Origin: Acidimicrobiaceae bacterium
GTDB taxonomy: Bacteria; Actinomycetota; Acidimicrobiia; Acidimicrobiales; Ilumatobacteraceae
Assembly (NCBI GenBank): GCA_016722025.1
Contig: JADKGZ010000012.1
Coordinates: 62,001 to 126,000 of the forward strand
Direction: 5' to 3'
DNA length: 64,000 nt
Under the pieces are notes generated by a model. It saw nothing but the letters and a program-made list of their open reading frames with translations, did not search any database and was not told where the DNA came from. A program made the translations under genes and the position numbers. This document shows, in pieces, positions 40,116-48,636 of this stretch. Each line of letters begins with the position of its first letter. Positions within the stretch are counted from its first letter, which is position 1.

Positions 40116-40267
40116 CGGGTTGGTCGCGTCGGGGAGATGTACACCGCCCCGTCGGGTGCCAGTGTCACGTTCTTGCCGGCGCGCAACGCATCTCGCATCC
40201 GGCGCAGGTCGCCGTCGTCACCGATCACGTCGGTGGGTGCTGTGGGGATGTGATCGTTACCTGCCAT
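40112..40267 (-). CDS. 51-residue protein with a single PDG hairpin motif
   Basis: The protein starts MAGNDHIPTAPTDVIGDDGD and ends with LRAGKNVTLAPDGAVYI and a basic tail. The motif at residues 29-44 matches the three motifs in the coiled-coil protein encoded directly downstream, and the two genes overlap as ATGA. TACTGT lies exactly 6 bases before the ATG, the same leaderless arrangement as many real genes here; this is strong support for a gene this short. Function is unknown; it may bind or co-assemble with its neighbour. Confidence 0.65.
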   Translation of the reverse strand: MAGNDHIPTAPTDVIGDDGDLRRMRDALRAGKNVTLAPDGAVYISPTRPTR

Positions 40268-40273
40268 CTGCGA

Positions 40274-40279
40274 ACAGTA
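40274..40279 (-). promoter_or_regulatory. Putative -10 (TACTGT) of the PDG-motif operon
   Basis: TACTGT on the minus strand, 6 bases, then ATG 40267. Confidence 0.55.
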
Positions 40280-40448
40280 AGCCCGAAATCTCCACCCCGT
40301 GAACGGGAGGGTTCCCGGTCGGCTCGTCGTTGTCCTCCGTGCGGGCCGCAACGGCGGTGACCTTCGCCCCTTCCCGCTGGCTGCTGACGGTGATGCGATG
40401 GCGGGGTCGACCGCGGTCGTGGCGAAAGGGGTCGCAGCGACGAGGGTC

Positions 40449-40470
40449 GGGGAGGGAGCGGGGAGGGAGC
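40449..40470 (+). repeat. 11-bp G-rich tandem repeat (possible G-quadruplex)
   Basis: GGGGAGGGAGC occurs twice in tandem, giving four G-tracts within 22 bases. It sits about 80 bases upstream of the phosphoribosyltransferase-hyp operon, in a gene-free stretch (40280-40550) where I see no other feature. A role as a folded leader element is possible but unproven. Confidence 0.5.
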
Positions 40471-40550
40471 GTCCATGCAGCAATCGGTCGCATCGTTCGA
40501 GGTGAGCCCGGCCACCGTCATGACTGCTCCTGCGAATCGGTCGCCGTTCC

Positions 40551-41198
40551 ATGCTGTTCGCTGATCGCGCTGAAGCGGGTCGACGTCTCGCACTGGAGCT
40601 GCGCCATCTGCAGGGTGACCCGTCGGTGGTGGTGCTCGGCCTGCCGAGAGGAGGCGTGCCGGTCGCGTTGGAAGTGGCAAGATCGCTCGGCGTGCGTCTC
40701 GATGTGATGATGGTGCGCAAGCTGGGCGTGCCGAGGCAGCCGGAGCTGGCAATGGGTGCCATCGGCGAAGGAGGTGTTCGCATCGTCAACGAAGATGTCG
40801 TGCGACGTGCAGGTGTCACCGAGCGCGAGCTCGAGGAGGTGGCGGCGAAGGAGCTGGTCGAGCTCCAACGGCGAGCACTGCGGTTCCGTGGGCCGCGCCG
40901 GCAAGTGTCGCTGCAGGGTCACACGGTGGTGGTGGTTGACGACGGGCTGGCCACGGGAGCGACGGCACGGGCCGCATGCGAGGCGGCGCGCGGGCAAGGT
41001 GCCGCACGAGTGGTGCTGGCAGTGCCGGTGGCCCCGCACGACTGGGTCGAACGCATGGCGGGCAGCGCTGACGAGTACGTCTGCGTGAGTGCTCCGCTGC
41101 GGTTCTCCGCAGTGGGTGAGTTCTATGGCGACTTCTCCCAGACAACGGATGAACAGGTCATCGAGTGCCTCCGCCGCGAAGGCCCCGTTCGCCGATGA
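40551..41198 (+). CDS. Phosphoribosyltransferase-like protein
   Basis: This 215-residue protein has the type I PRTase fold. The PRPP-binding loop is VVVVDDGLATGATARAA, and an early VVVLGLPRGGVPVALEVARSLG forms the PPi loop region. The subfamily ('LpRGGvpva.evA..l....dv..vrKlg.p..pE.a.Gai.egg') is common in actinobacteria and often lies near hydrogenase or stress genes. Its base substrate is not known and some members may be hydrolases. The stop overlaps the hypF start (ATGA), so it is the first gene of the hyp operon. No clear -10 was seen close to the ATG. Confidence 0.85.
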   Translation: MLFADRAEAGRRLALELRHLQGDPSVVVLGLPRGGVPVALEVARSLGVRLDVMMVRKLGVPRQPELAMGAIGEGGVRIVNEDVVRRAGVTERELEEVAAKELVELQRRALRFRGPRRQVSLQGHTVVVVDDGLATGATARAACEAARGQGAARVVLAVPVAPHDWVERMAGSADEYVCVSAPLRFSAVGEFYGDFSQTTDEQVIECLRREGPVRR

Positions 41199-43606
41199 CC
41201 TCCTCTTCACGGGTTCGCAGGGTGCTTCGCGTTCGCGGGGTGGTGCAAGGCGTCGGTTTTCGACCGTTCGTGCACACTCTGGCGACGACCCTCGGGCTCG
41301 CTGGTTGGGTCTGCAACGACGACGAGGGTGTGCTCATCGAGGTCGAAGGAGCCAGTGAGGTGGTCGATGAGTTCGGCCTGCGGCTGCGGCGGCTCTCACC
41401 GCCGATGGCGCACATCACCTCCGTGGAAGCAGCATCCGGCACGTGCACGGGCGACATCGAGTTCAGCATCGTGAGATCGGTCGCCGGTGGCAGCACGGCA
41501 CATGGAGCGATTGCTTCGCTGCCACCCGATCTGGCGGTGTGCTCCGATTGCCTGCGGGAGATGTTCGATCCTTGCGATCGGCGCTACCGCCACCCGTTCA
41601 TCACCTGTACGAACTGTGGTCCCCGGTTCACGATCGCGCTCGGTCTGCCATACGACCGGGCACGCACCACGATGGCCGCCTTCGAGATGTGCGCGGCATG
41701 CGCGCGCGAGTACCACGATCCCACCGATCGGCGCTTTCACGCGCAGCCAGTGGCATGTCACGAATGCGGGCCGCGACTGGAGCTGATCGACCGTGGCGGC
41801 GAAAGGCTGCACACTGGCGAGGGCGCGTTGCGCGCCACGCAGCGACTGCTCGTCGACGGTGCGATCGTTGCTGTGAAGGGCATTGGCGGGTATCACCTGA
41901 TGTGCGACGCCACCAACCCGCTGGCCGTCGCGACGCTGCGCGCACGCAAGCGGCGCGGTGGCAAGCCGCTGGCGGTGATGGTGGCTGATCTGGAGGTGCT
42001 CGCCGGCGTGACCGTACCGAGTGCCGCTGAAGTTGCTGCCCTGCTCGGGCCACAGCGCCCGATTCTGCTGCTGCGTCGCGACGGCCGTGGCTCGCTGCAG
42101 CCCGCGTGGCCGATCTCCGTGGCCGGTGACGCCGCGGATGTGGGGGTGATGCTGCCCTATGCCCCCGTGCATCACCTCCTGTTCGACGGGCTCGCCACGC
42201 GAGTGCTGGTGTGCACCTCCGGCAACCTGGCCGATGAGCCGATCGTCACCGACGACGACGAGGCGTTCGAACGGTTGGGAGCGATCGCCGACGCCTGGCT
42301 GCGTCACGACCGCGTGATCCATCGACCATGCGACGACAGTGTGGTGCGCGTCGTCGGCCACACGGCAGGACCCGTCGTCAGTCGCGCCGTGAGCGACCCG
42401 GACGCCGCCGACCGGACACTGGTGCGGCGATCGCGAGGGTGGGCGCCGTTGCCCGTCGAACTGGGCAACTGGCACGGCGAGGAGCTGCCGGGAGTGCTGG
42501 CCATGGGCGGCGACCTGAAGAACGTCGTCGCGGTCGCTGCCGGGCGGTCCTCATGGCTGTCTCAGCACCTGGGTGACCTTGGCGAGCTCGCCACCTATCG
42601 GGCTGTGCGGCGGGCGGCCGAGCAGTTGCTGTCGCTCACCCGAGTGAGCCCGACCCTGGTGGCGATCGACGCGCACCCCGCGTACCTCTCGGCGCGTCTC
42701 GGCCGCGAGATCGCCGGCGACCTGGGTGTTCCGGTCGTCGCGGTGCAGCACCACCACGCACACATCGTCTCCGTGCTCGCCGAAGCCGGCCGGGCTGCGA
42801 CCTCCGCGAACCACGATCCGGTGATCGGTTTCGTCTTCGACGGCACGGGGTTCGGCCCCGACGGCACCATCTGGGGCGGTGAGGTGCTCGTCGCCGACGC
42901 CGCGCATGCCGAGAGAGTCGCTCACCTTGCCGCCGTTCCACTGCCGGGCGGCGATGCCGCCATCGAGCAACCGGCCCGAGCTGCGCTCGCTCACCTGTGG
43001 GCGGCAGGCTGTGCGTGGGACCAGCGCCTCCCGTGTGTCTCCTGGTTCGCCGAACCCGAGCGGGCGGTGGTGCGGGTACAACTCGAACGTCGGCTGGCGA
43101 CGGTGCCGACGTCGAGCATGGGCCGTCTGTTCGACGCGGTTGCCGCGCTGGCGGGGGTGCGCCAGGTCGTCGAGTTCGAGGCGCAGGCGGCGATCGAACT
43201 GGAGGCCGTGGCCGACCCCGACGCCGATGGTTCGTACGGCTTCGCGTTCGCGGACCGGGATGGTTCGATCGATGCAGGGCCTGTGATCCGCGACGTTGTT
43301 CGCGACGTGCTCGCCGGAGAACCTGCCGGGGTGGTCTCCACCCGCTTTCACCGCGCCGTCACGGCCATGGTGCTCGACACAGCCCGGCGCGCCCGGCGCG
43401 CTCGTCGCCTGCACACGGTGGTGTTGACCGGAGGGGTGTTCCAGAACGTCCTGCTCATGCAAGGGTGTGCGGCATCGCTCGAGGCGGATGGGTTCGAGGT
43501 GCTCCGCAACCGTCTGGTTCCCACCAACGATGGCGGTCTCGCACTGGGCCAGGCCGTGGTTGCCGGCACGGTGTTCGCCCACCTGCCGGCGATGCGCAAG
43601 GATTGA
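41195..43606 (+). CDS. hypF: [NiFe]-hydrogenase maturation carbamoyltransferase HypF
   Basis: This 803-residue protein has every HypF part in order. The acylphosphatase domain is VRGVVQGVGFRPFVHTLATTLGLAGWV (1-95). Two zinc-finger units follow: CSDC...CTNCGPRF and CAAC...CHECGPR. Then come a YrdC-like domain (about 200-385) and a Kae1-like C-terminal domain with QHHHAHIVSV, IGFVFDGTGFGPDGTIWGGEV and VVLTGGVFQNVLL. It makes the thiocarbamate on HypE from carbamoyl phosphate and ATP, the source of the active-site cyanides. ATG 41195 overlaps the preceding stop. The acylphosphatase Arg (GFRPF) is intact. Confidence 0.96.
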   Translation: MTSSSRVRRVLRVRGVVQGVGFRPFVHTLATTLGLAGWVCNDDEGVLIEVEGASEVVDEFGLRLRRLSPPMAHITSVEAASGTCTGDIEFSIVRSVAGGSTAHGAIASLPPDLAVCSDCLREMFDPCDRRYRHPFITCTNCGPRFTIALGLPYDRARTTMAAFEMCAACAREYHDPTDRRFHAQPVACHECGPRLELIDRGGERLHTGEGALRATQRLLVDGAIVAVKGIGGYHLMCDATNPLAVATLRARKRRGGKPLAVMVADLEVLAGVTVPSAAEVAALLGPQRPILLLRRDGRGSLQPAWPISVAGDAADVGVMLPYAPVHHLLFDGLATRVLVCTSGNLADEPIVTDDDEAFERLGAIADAWLRHDRVIHRPCDDSVVRVVGHTAGPVVSRAVSDPDAADRTLVRRSRGWAPLPVELGNWHGEELPGVLAMGGDLKNVVAVAAGRSSWLSQHLGDLGELATYRAVRRAAEQLLSLTRVSPTLVAIDAHPAYLSARLGREIAGDLGVPVVAVQHHHAHIVSVLAEAGRAATSANHDPVIGFVFDGTGFGPDGTIWGGEVLVADAAHAERVAHLAAVPLPGGDAAIEQPARAALAHLWAAGCAWDQRLPCVSWFAEPERAVVRVQLERRLATVPTSSMGRLFDAVAALAGVRQVVEFEAQAAIELEAVADPDADGSYGFAFADRDGSIDAGPVIRDVVRDVLAGEPAGVVSTRFHRAVTAMVLDTARRARRARRLHTVVLTGGVFQNVLLMQGCAASLEADGFEVLRNRLVPTNDGGLALGQAVVAGTVFAHLPAMRKD

Positions 43607-43609
43607 CGC

Positions 43610-43846
43610 ATGTGCCTTGCCATCCCCGGTCGAGTGGTGGAGCTGCACGGACAGCATGGCGAGCTGGTCGCGCTGGTCGACTTCGACGGCACCACGCGCG
43701 AAGTGGTGGTGACGTTCGTTCCCGAGGTGCAACTGGGTGACTACGTCATCGTTCATGCCGGCGTGGCACTGCAACGCCTCGACGAGGCGGCGGCCGCCGA
43801 AACCCTGGCGCTCTTCGCCGAGATGGGTGACGGCGAGCCGGTGTGA
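43610..43846 (+). CDS. hypC: Hydrogenase assembly chaperone HypC
   Basis: This 78-residue protein begins MCLAIPGRVVEL. Cys2 coordinates the iron during transfer from HypD to the large subunit. VDFDGTTREVVVTFVPEVQLGDYVIVHAGVALQRLDEAAA is the full HypC/HybG fold. It starts 3 bases after hypF and overlaps hypD by four bases (GTGA). The large subunit it serves is on the opposite strand 3.7 kb away. Confidence 0.96.
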   Translation: MCLAIPGRVVELHGQHGELVALVDFDGTTREVVVTFVPEVQLGDYVIVHAGVALQRLDEAAAAETLALFAEMGDGEPV

Positions 43847-44943
43847 AACACCTCGACGAGTTCAACGATCCGGAGCTGGCGCGGCGTCTGCTCGACGAGA
43901 TCGCGCGAGTCAGCACCCGCCCAGCGGTGTTGATGGAAGTGTGCGGAGGCCAGACGCACTCCATCATCCGCCACGGCATCGACCAGCTGTTGCCCCCGGG
44001 GTTGGAGCTGCTGCACGGTCCGGGGTGCCCGGTCTGCGTGACCCCGCTGGAGACCATCGATCGGGCACTGGCCATCGCGGCGCTCACCGATGTCATGTTC
44101 TGTTCCTTCGGCGACATGTTGCGGGTGCCTGGAAGCACTCACGACCTCCTGACGGTGAAGAGCAGAGGTGGCGACGTGCGCGTGGTGTACTCACCGCTCG
44201 ATGCAGTTCGCCTGGCCGAGCGCCATCCCGAGCGGCAGGTGGTGTTCTTCGCCGTCGGCTTCGAGACCACCGCGCCGGCCAACGCGCTGGCGGTCGAGCA
44301 GGCGCGGCGGCTCGGCCTCGACAACTTCTCGCTGTTGGTGTCGCACGTGCTCGTGCCGCCGGCCTTGGAGGCGATCCTGCAGGCCCCGACGTGCCGGGTG
44401 CAGGGCTTCCTGGCTGCCGGGCATGTCTGCGCGGTGATGGGAGTCGATCAGTATCGAGCGGTGTGCGATCGAAACCGGGTGCCGATCGTCATCACCGGCT
44501 TCGAGCCGCTCGACCTGCTCGACGGCATCCGCCGCGCGGTGGTGCAGCTGGAGACTGGCCGCGCCCAGGTGGAGAACGCGTACACGCGGGTCGTGCGTGA
44601 CGAGGGCAATCCGGTGGCACGGGCGCTGCTGGCCCGGGTGTTCGAGGTGTGTGACCGCACCTGGCGCGGCATCGGGCTGATTCCCGACAGCGGGTGGCGA
44701 CTGCGGCCCGACTTTCGGGCATTCGACGCCGAAGCGCGTTTCGATGTCGGCCGAATCCACGCGGTCGAGTCGCCGTTGTGTCATTCGGGCGAGGTGCTGC
44801 AAGGCCTGATCGCTCCCACCGGATGCCCCGCCTTCGGCCGCGAGTGCACACCGCGCACGCCGCTGGGGGCGACGATGGTGTCGGACGAGGGCACATGTGC
44901 GGCCTACTTCACTCATCGTCGGGTGGCGGTGGGTGGTGACTGA
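43843..44943 (+). CDS. hypD: Hydrogenase formation protein HypD
   Basis: This 366-residue protein has the conserved motifs LMEVCGGQTHSIIRHGIDQLLPPGLELLHGPGCPVCVTPLETID, MFCSFGDMLRVPGS, FFAVGFETTAP and the C-terminal cysteines in CPAFGRECTPRTPLGATMVSDEGTCAAYF. These bind the 4Fe-4S cluster and the Fe(CN)2CO unit that HypD assembles with HypC. Length and motifs are normal. GTG 43843 overlaps the hypC stop. Confidence 0.96.
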   Translation: MKHLDEFNDPELARRLLDEIARVSTRPAVLMEVCGGQTHSIIRHGIDQLLPPGLELLHGPGCPVCVTPLETIDRALAIAALTDVMFCSFGDMLRVPGSTHDLLTVKSRGGDVRVVYSPLDAVRLAERHPERQVVFFAVGFETTAPANALAVEQARRLGLDNFSLLVSHVLVPPALEAILQAPTCRVQGFLAAGHVCAVMGVDQYRAVCDRNRVPIVITGFEPLDLLDGIRRAVVQLETGRAQVENAYTRVVRDEGNPVARALLARVFEVCDRTWRGIGLIPDSGWRLRPDFRAFDAEARFDVGRIHAVESPLCHSGEVLQGLIAPTGCPAFGRECTPRTPLGATMVSDEGTCAAYFTHRRVAVGGD

Positions 44944-46012
44944 CGTCGGTTCCGCCCACGCTCCGCTCGATCCTGCGAGCTGGTCGTGCCCGACGCCAGT
45001 CGCCGGTCGGGGCGAAGTGGTGATGGGGCATGGAGGTGGCGGTCGCTTGACCGCCGAGCTGGTGGCACAGGTGTTCATGCCGGCGTTGCACAACGACGTG
45101 CTCGACCGACTGGGCGACTCGGCCGTCGTCTCGGTCGACGGCACGCGCCTGGCGTTGACCACCGATGCCTATGTGGTGACCCCGCTGTTCTTCCCCGGGG
45201 GCGACATCGGTGCGCTGGCTGTACACGGCACCGTCAACGATCTCGCCTGCGCCGGTGCCGTGCCGCTGTACCTGACCGCTGCATTCGTCATCGAGGAAGG
45301 GATGCCCTTCGATGACCTTGCTCGCATCGCGGCCTCGATGGCTGATGCCGCACGGTCGGCCGGGGTGGCGGTGGTGGCCGGCGACACCAAGGTCGTCGAC
45401 CGGGGTCGCGGTGACGGCGTGTACATCACCACGGCCGGTGTCGGTGTGCTGCGCCACGGGTTCGATGTCGGGCCGGATCGAGCACGGCCCGGTGATGTGG
45501 TGGTGGTGTCCGGCCCAATCGGTCAGCACGGGGTAGCGGTGATGAGCGTGCGCGAGGGCCTCGAGTTCGGCACCCCGATCATCAGCGATACGGCTCCCGT
45601 GCATGGCCTCGTCGCTGCACTGTTCGAGGCCGGCGTCGAGGTGCACGCGTTGCGCGACCCCACACGCGGGGGAGTGGCGGCAGTCTTGAACGAGATCGCA
45701 TCCGCCTCGCATGTCGGTGTGGTGATCGACGAAGTGACCGTACCGGTGGCCGCCGAGGTGCGCAGCGCCTGCGCACTGCTCGGCCTCGACCCGATGCAAG
45801 TGGCCAACGAGGGGCGGTTGGTGGCATGGGTGGCCGGTCGTGACGGCGAACGAGCCGTGCAGGTGCTGCGTGCGTGCACCGGCGGAGAGCAGGCGGTGGC
45901 AATCGGCCACGTTGTCGACGAACATCCGGGCATGGTCGTCGGCCGCACGGCCATCGGCGGCACCCGCATCATCGACGTGCCGCTGGGCGAGCTGCTGCCC
46001 CGGATCTGCTGA
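44936..46012 (+). CDS. hypE: Hydrogenase maturation dehydratase HypE
   Basis: From GTG 44936 the protein has 358 residues. It shows MGHGGGGRLTAELV, TTDAYVVTPLFFPGGDIGALAVHGTVNDLACAGA and DPTRGGVAAVLNEIA. It ends in PRIC, whose terminal Cys accepts the carbamoyl group from HypF and is dehydrated to thiocyanate. The start overlaps the hypD stop by 8 bases. The 3' end overlaps the convergent protease gene by 44 bases. HypA and HypB (nickel insertion) are not in the window. Confidence 0.95.
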   Translation: MTDVGSAHAPLDPASWSCPTPVAGRGEVVMGHGGGGRLTAELVAQVFMPALHNDVLDRLGDSAVVSVDGTRLALTTDAYVVTPLFFPGGDIGALAVHGTVNDLACAGAVPLYLTAAFVIEEGMPFDDLARIAASMADAARSAGVAVVAGDTKVVDRGRGDGVYITTAGVGVLRHGFDVGPDRARPGDVVVVSGPIGQHGVAVMSVREGLEFGTPIISDTAPVHGLVAALFEAGVEVHALRDPTRGGVAAVLNEIASASHVGVVIDEVTVPVAAEVRSACALLGLDPMQVANEGRLVAWVAGRDGERAVQVLRACTGGEQAVAIGHVVDEHPGMVVGRTAIGGTRIIDVPLGELLPRIC

Positions 46013-46514
46013 CCAGCGAGAGCAACAACTGCTCGAGCTGGTCGACGAGCTGCGCCGTGGCGAGGTCGCACGCAGATGCGACGGGAGCGCTGAGGCCCTG
46101 CCCGAGCTCGAAGTCGGCGCCCTCAATGCCCACGACGTCGAGGTCGCGCGGCAGCAGGCAGAGGGCGCGTGCCAGATCGATCGCTTCACCGAGCCCGAGC
46201 AGGTGACCGCCACCCAGCGCGATGCCGTCGGCCGCGGCGCCGGAGATGCCGTCGGCACGGAAGTGGTGGATCGTGCCAGGTGGGTGCAGTGACCGTACGG
46301 CATCGATGATCAGCACCGTGTCGGAGCCCTCCCACGACTGGATGAGGCGCACCGGCTCGCCATCCAGCTCGACGAGACGAATGCGCTGCTCCGCTGCGAA
46401 CCGTTGACTCAACGATGCGAGCACCACCAACCCGGCAGCGTCGTCGTGGCGGTACGGGTTACCGATTCCGATCACGGTGATCGGCGGCGCTTGGCAGCCG
46501 GTGGCGAGGCTCAT
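45969..46514 (-). CDS. Hydrogenase maturation protease (HyaD/HybD type)
   Basis: This 181-residue protein opens ITVIGIGNPYRHDDAAGLVVL, the 'iGiGNp.r.DDg.G' motif whose Asp binds the nickel of the large subunit. VELDGEPVRLI and VLIIDAVRSLHPPGTIHHF carry the second acidic residue and the later His region. It should cleave the large subunit after the His of DPCISCATH once nickel is in place. ATG 46514 overlaps the large-subunit stop, so protease and substrate are co-translated. Its end overlaps hypE. Confidence 0.93.
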   Translation of the reverse strand: MSLATGCQAPPITVIGIGNPYRHDDAAGLVVLASLSQRFAAEQRIRLVELDGEPVRLIQSWEGSDTVLIIDAVRSLHPPGTIHHFRADGISGAAADGIALGGGHLLGLGEAIDLARALCLLPRDLDVVGIEGADFELGQGLSAPVASACDLATAQLVDQLEQLLLSLVSRSGAAARPAARR

Positions 46515-47818
46515 GTACGTACGACGCGCATGTCGAGGAAGTGGGTGGCGCAGGAGATGCAGGGGTCGTAGTTGCGCACTGCTTGCTCGCAGAGCGCCTC
46601 CAGCGCCGAGTCGTCGAGGTGCAGTGAGTGCTCGATGAGGTGGATCAGATCGTGTTCGATCACGGGTTGGTTCTGGGACGTGGGTGGCACGATGTGCGCA
46701 TCGGTGATAGTGCCGTCGGCCGAGAGCTCGTAGCGATGCCACAGCAGCCCCCGCGGGGCCTCGCTCCATCCGCACCCCGCACCGGCTCGCGGGGGCACAT
46801 CCACCGCTGGCCGCGGGGGCACCGCGTAGGCATCGGCGATGGCGAGCGCCACTTCGCAGGCGTGCAACGTCTCGATGGCGCGCACCACGATGCTGCGGAA
46901 GGGGTTGCGTTCCGCGGCGGTGAGGCCGAGTTCGGCGGCGAGCGCGGCGGCCCGCGGCGAGAGGTGGTCGGCGTTGAGCACGAAGCGGGCGAGCGGGCCG
47001 ACGAGATAGTCGCCGCCGGCGAGCTTGCGCCCGTGCAGCGCGGTGGAGTGCTGCACGTGCTCTTCGGTGAAGTGGGCGAGGTACTCATCCGCGGCGATGT
47101 CGAGCCCCGATGTCGAGACCAGCCGTTCGCCGAGCATCGGGTACTCGGTGGGGTGGCGCAGCGCCACCAGATCGGTGCCGTCGGGCAACTCGTGGTCGGG
47201 GATGGGGAACGTCGCCACCCAGCGGGCGACTTCCTCCGCCGCATCGGTGGCCCAAACCAGTTCGGCGGCGAGGGCACGCATTCGGCTCGCGTCCGGTGCT
47301 TTGTAGAAACCACCCAGCTTCACGTTGACCGGGTGCACGGCGCGGCCGCCGATCACTTCGACGATCTCGTTGCCGATCTTCTTCAGCCGCAGTCCTCGCT
47401 CGAGCTCGGCACGGTGATCGGCCGCCATCGCGATCCCGCTGGGATAGCCGAGGAAGTCGGGGGCGTGCAGCAGGTGGATGTGCAGCACGTGGCTCTCGAT
47501 CCACTCACCGCAGTAGAGCAGGTGACGCAAGTCGCGCAATGGTGCGTCGAGGGTGACGCCGCAGGCCTGCTCGATGGCCTGGCACGCACTCATCTGGTAG
47601 GCAACCGGGCAGATGCCACAGATGCGCGCCGTGATGTCGGGCGGCTCGGTGTAGGCGCGACCGCGCAGGAACGCCTCGAAGAAGCGCGGCGGCTCGAAGA
47701 TGCGCAAGCGCACGTCGCGGACCGCTCCGTCGTGGATCTCGACGATCAGTCCACCCTCGCCTTCGACGCGTGTGAGGGCCTCCACCTGGAAGCTGCGCGT
47801 GCGGTGATCGTGGCTCAT
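46511..47818 (-). CDS. hyhL: Group 3b [NiFe]-hydrogenase large (alpha) subunit
   Basis: This 435-residue protein has both nickel ligand motifs. L1 is RICGICPVAYQMSA (Cys67, Cys70) and L2 is DPCISCATHFLDMRVVRT (Cys420, Cys423, His426). The Gln after 'CGICPVAY' and the DPCxSCATH form are those of group 3b NADP-linked sulfhydrogenase-type enzymes, not of membrane uptake hydrogenases. The nine residues after His426 are the removable tail. The start overlaps hyhS (ATGA). All expected residues are present, so the catalytic subunit looks functional. Confidence 0.95.
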   Translation of the reverse strand: MSHDHRTRSFQVEALTRVEGEGGLIVEIHDGAVRDVRLRIFEPPRFFEAFLRGRAYTEPPDITARICGICPVAYQMSACQAIEQACGVTLDAPLRDLRHLLYCGEWIESHVLHIHLLHAPDFLGYPSGIAMAADHRAELERGLRLKKIGNEIVEVIGGRAVHPVNVKLGGFYKAPDASRMRALAAELVWATDAAEEVARWVATFPIPDHELPDGTDLVALRHPTEYPMLGERLVSTSGLDIAADEYLAHFTEEHVQHSTALHGRKLAGGDYLVGPLARFVLNADHLSPRAAALAAELGLTAAERNPFRSIVVRAIETLHACEVALAIADAYAVPPRPAVDVPPRAGAGCGWSEAPRGLLWHRYELSADGTITDAHIVPPTSQNQPVIEHDLIHLIEHSLHLDDSALEALCEQAVRNYDPCISCATHFLDMRVVRT

Positions 47819-48636
47819 GGCCGGAGTGCTCCTCGTGCGTCGCCGTCGGCGGCGGGTGGTGCGTGGCCGGCGCTGTAACGAGCGGCGGCGTCGCCGAACG
47901 CAGGAGCACCGGCGTTGAACGTGCGCAGCAGCCTGATCAGCACGTCGTCGCCCGTTCCGGCCGCGAGCAGCGCGGTGCGCAACCCATCGACGTTGGCCGA
48001 CTCGGAGGGGCCGAAGCATCCGAAGCATCCACGGTCGAACGAAGGGCACAGGGCATCGCATCCGCCATGCGTGACAGGCCCGAGGCATGGCGTGCCGTGA
48101 GCGACGAGCACACAGGTGTTGGCCGCCTGCTTGCACTCGACGCAGACGCTGTGAGCCGTGAGCGGCAGCCGCCGGCGGGCAAGGAGGGCGGTGATCGTTG
48201 CGAGCAGCTCACGCTTGCTGATGGGGCAGCCGCGAAGCTCGTGGTCCACCGTCACGTGAGCAGCGATCGGCGTGCTGGTGGCCAGTGTCTCGATCCAGTC
48301 GGGCCGGGCGTAGACGACGGAGCAGAACTCGTCGATGTTGGCGCCGTTGCGCAACGCCTGCACGCCACCCGCCGTCGCGCAAGCGCCGATCGTGACGAGC
48401 AGACCCGAACGTGCCCGGATCTCCTGGATGCGCTGCGCGTCGTGAGCGGTGGTGACGGACCCTTCGACGAGGGAGACGTCGTAGTGCTCGAGCAGCTCCG
48501 AGGGGCCGGCCTCGAGGAACATCCGAATGTCGAGTGCGGCAGCGATCGCCAGCAGTTCGTCCTCGCAGTCGAGGACGGTCAACTGGCACCCGTCGCACGA
48601 GGCGAACTTCCACACGGCAAGGGTGGGTGCGCTCAT
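47815..48636 (-). CDS. hyhS: Group 3b [NiFe]-hydrogenase small (delta) subunit
   Basis: This 273-residue protein has KFASCDGCQLTVLDCEDELL near the start; Cys14 and Cys17 bind the proximal cluster. Later cysteines lie in IGACATAGGV, CVECKQAANTC, CLGPVTHGGCDALCPSFDRGCFGCFGP. These supply ligands for three iron-sulfur clusters that relay electrons from the NiFe site. There is no twin-arginine signal, so the enzyme is cytoplasmic, as expected for group 3b. Both ends overlap neighbours by four bases. Confidence 0.95.
   Translation of the reverse strand: MSAPTLAVWKFASCDGCQLTVLDCEDELLAIAAALDIRMFLEAGPSELLEHYDVSLVEGSVTTAHDAQRIQEIRARSGLLVTIGACATAGGVQALRNGANIDEFCSVVYARPDWIETLATSTPIAAHVTVDHELRGCPISKRELLATITALLARRRLPLTAHSVCVECKQAANTCVLVAHGTPCLGPVTHGGCDALCPSFDRGCFGCFGPSESANVDGLRTALLAAGTGDDVLIRLLRTFNAGAPAFGDAAARYSAGHAPPAADGDARGALRP

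Noticed and set aside
40299..40505. A plus-strand frame between the PDG operon and the phosphoribosyltransferase
   Set aside because: The 68-codon reading is Arg/Gly-rich and non-conserved in look, with no start signal.
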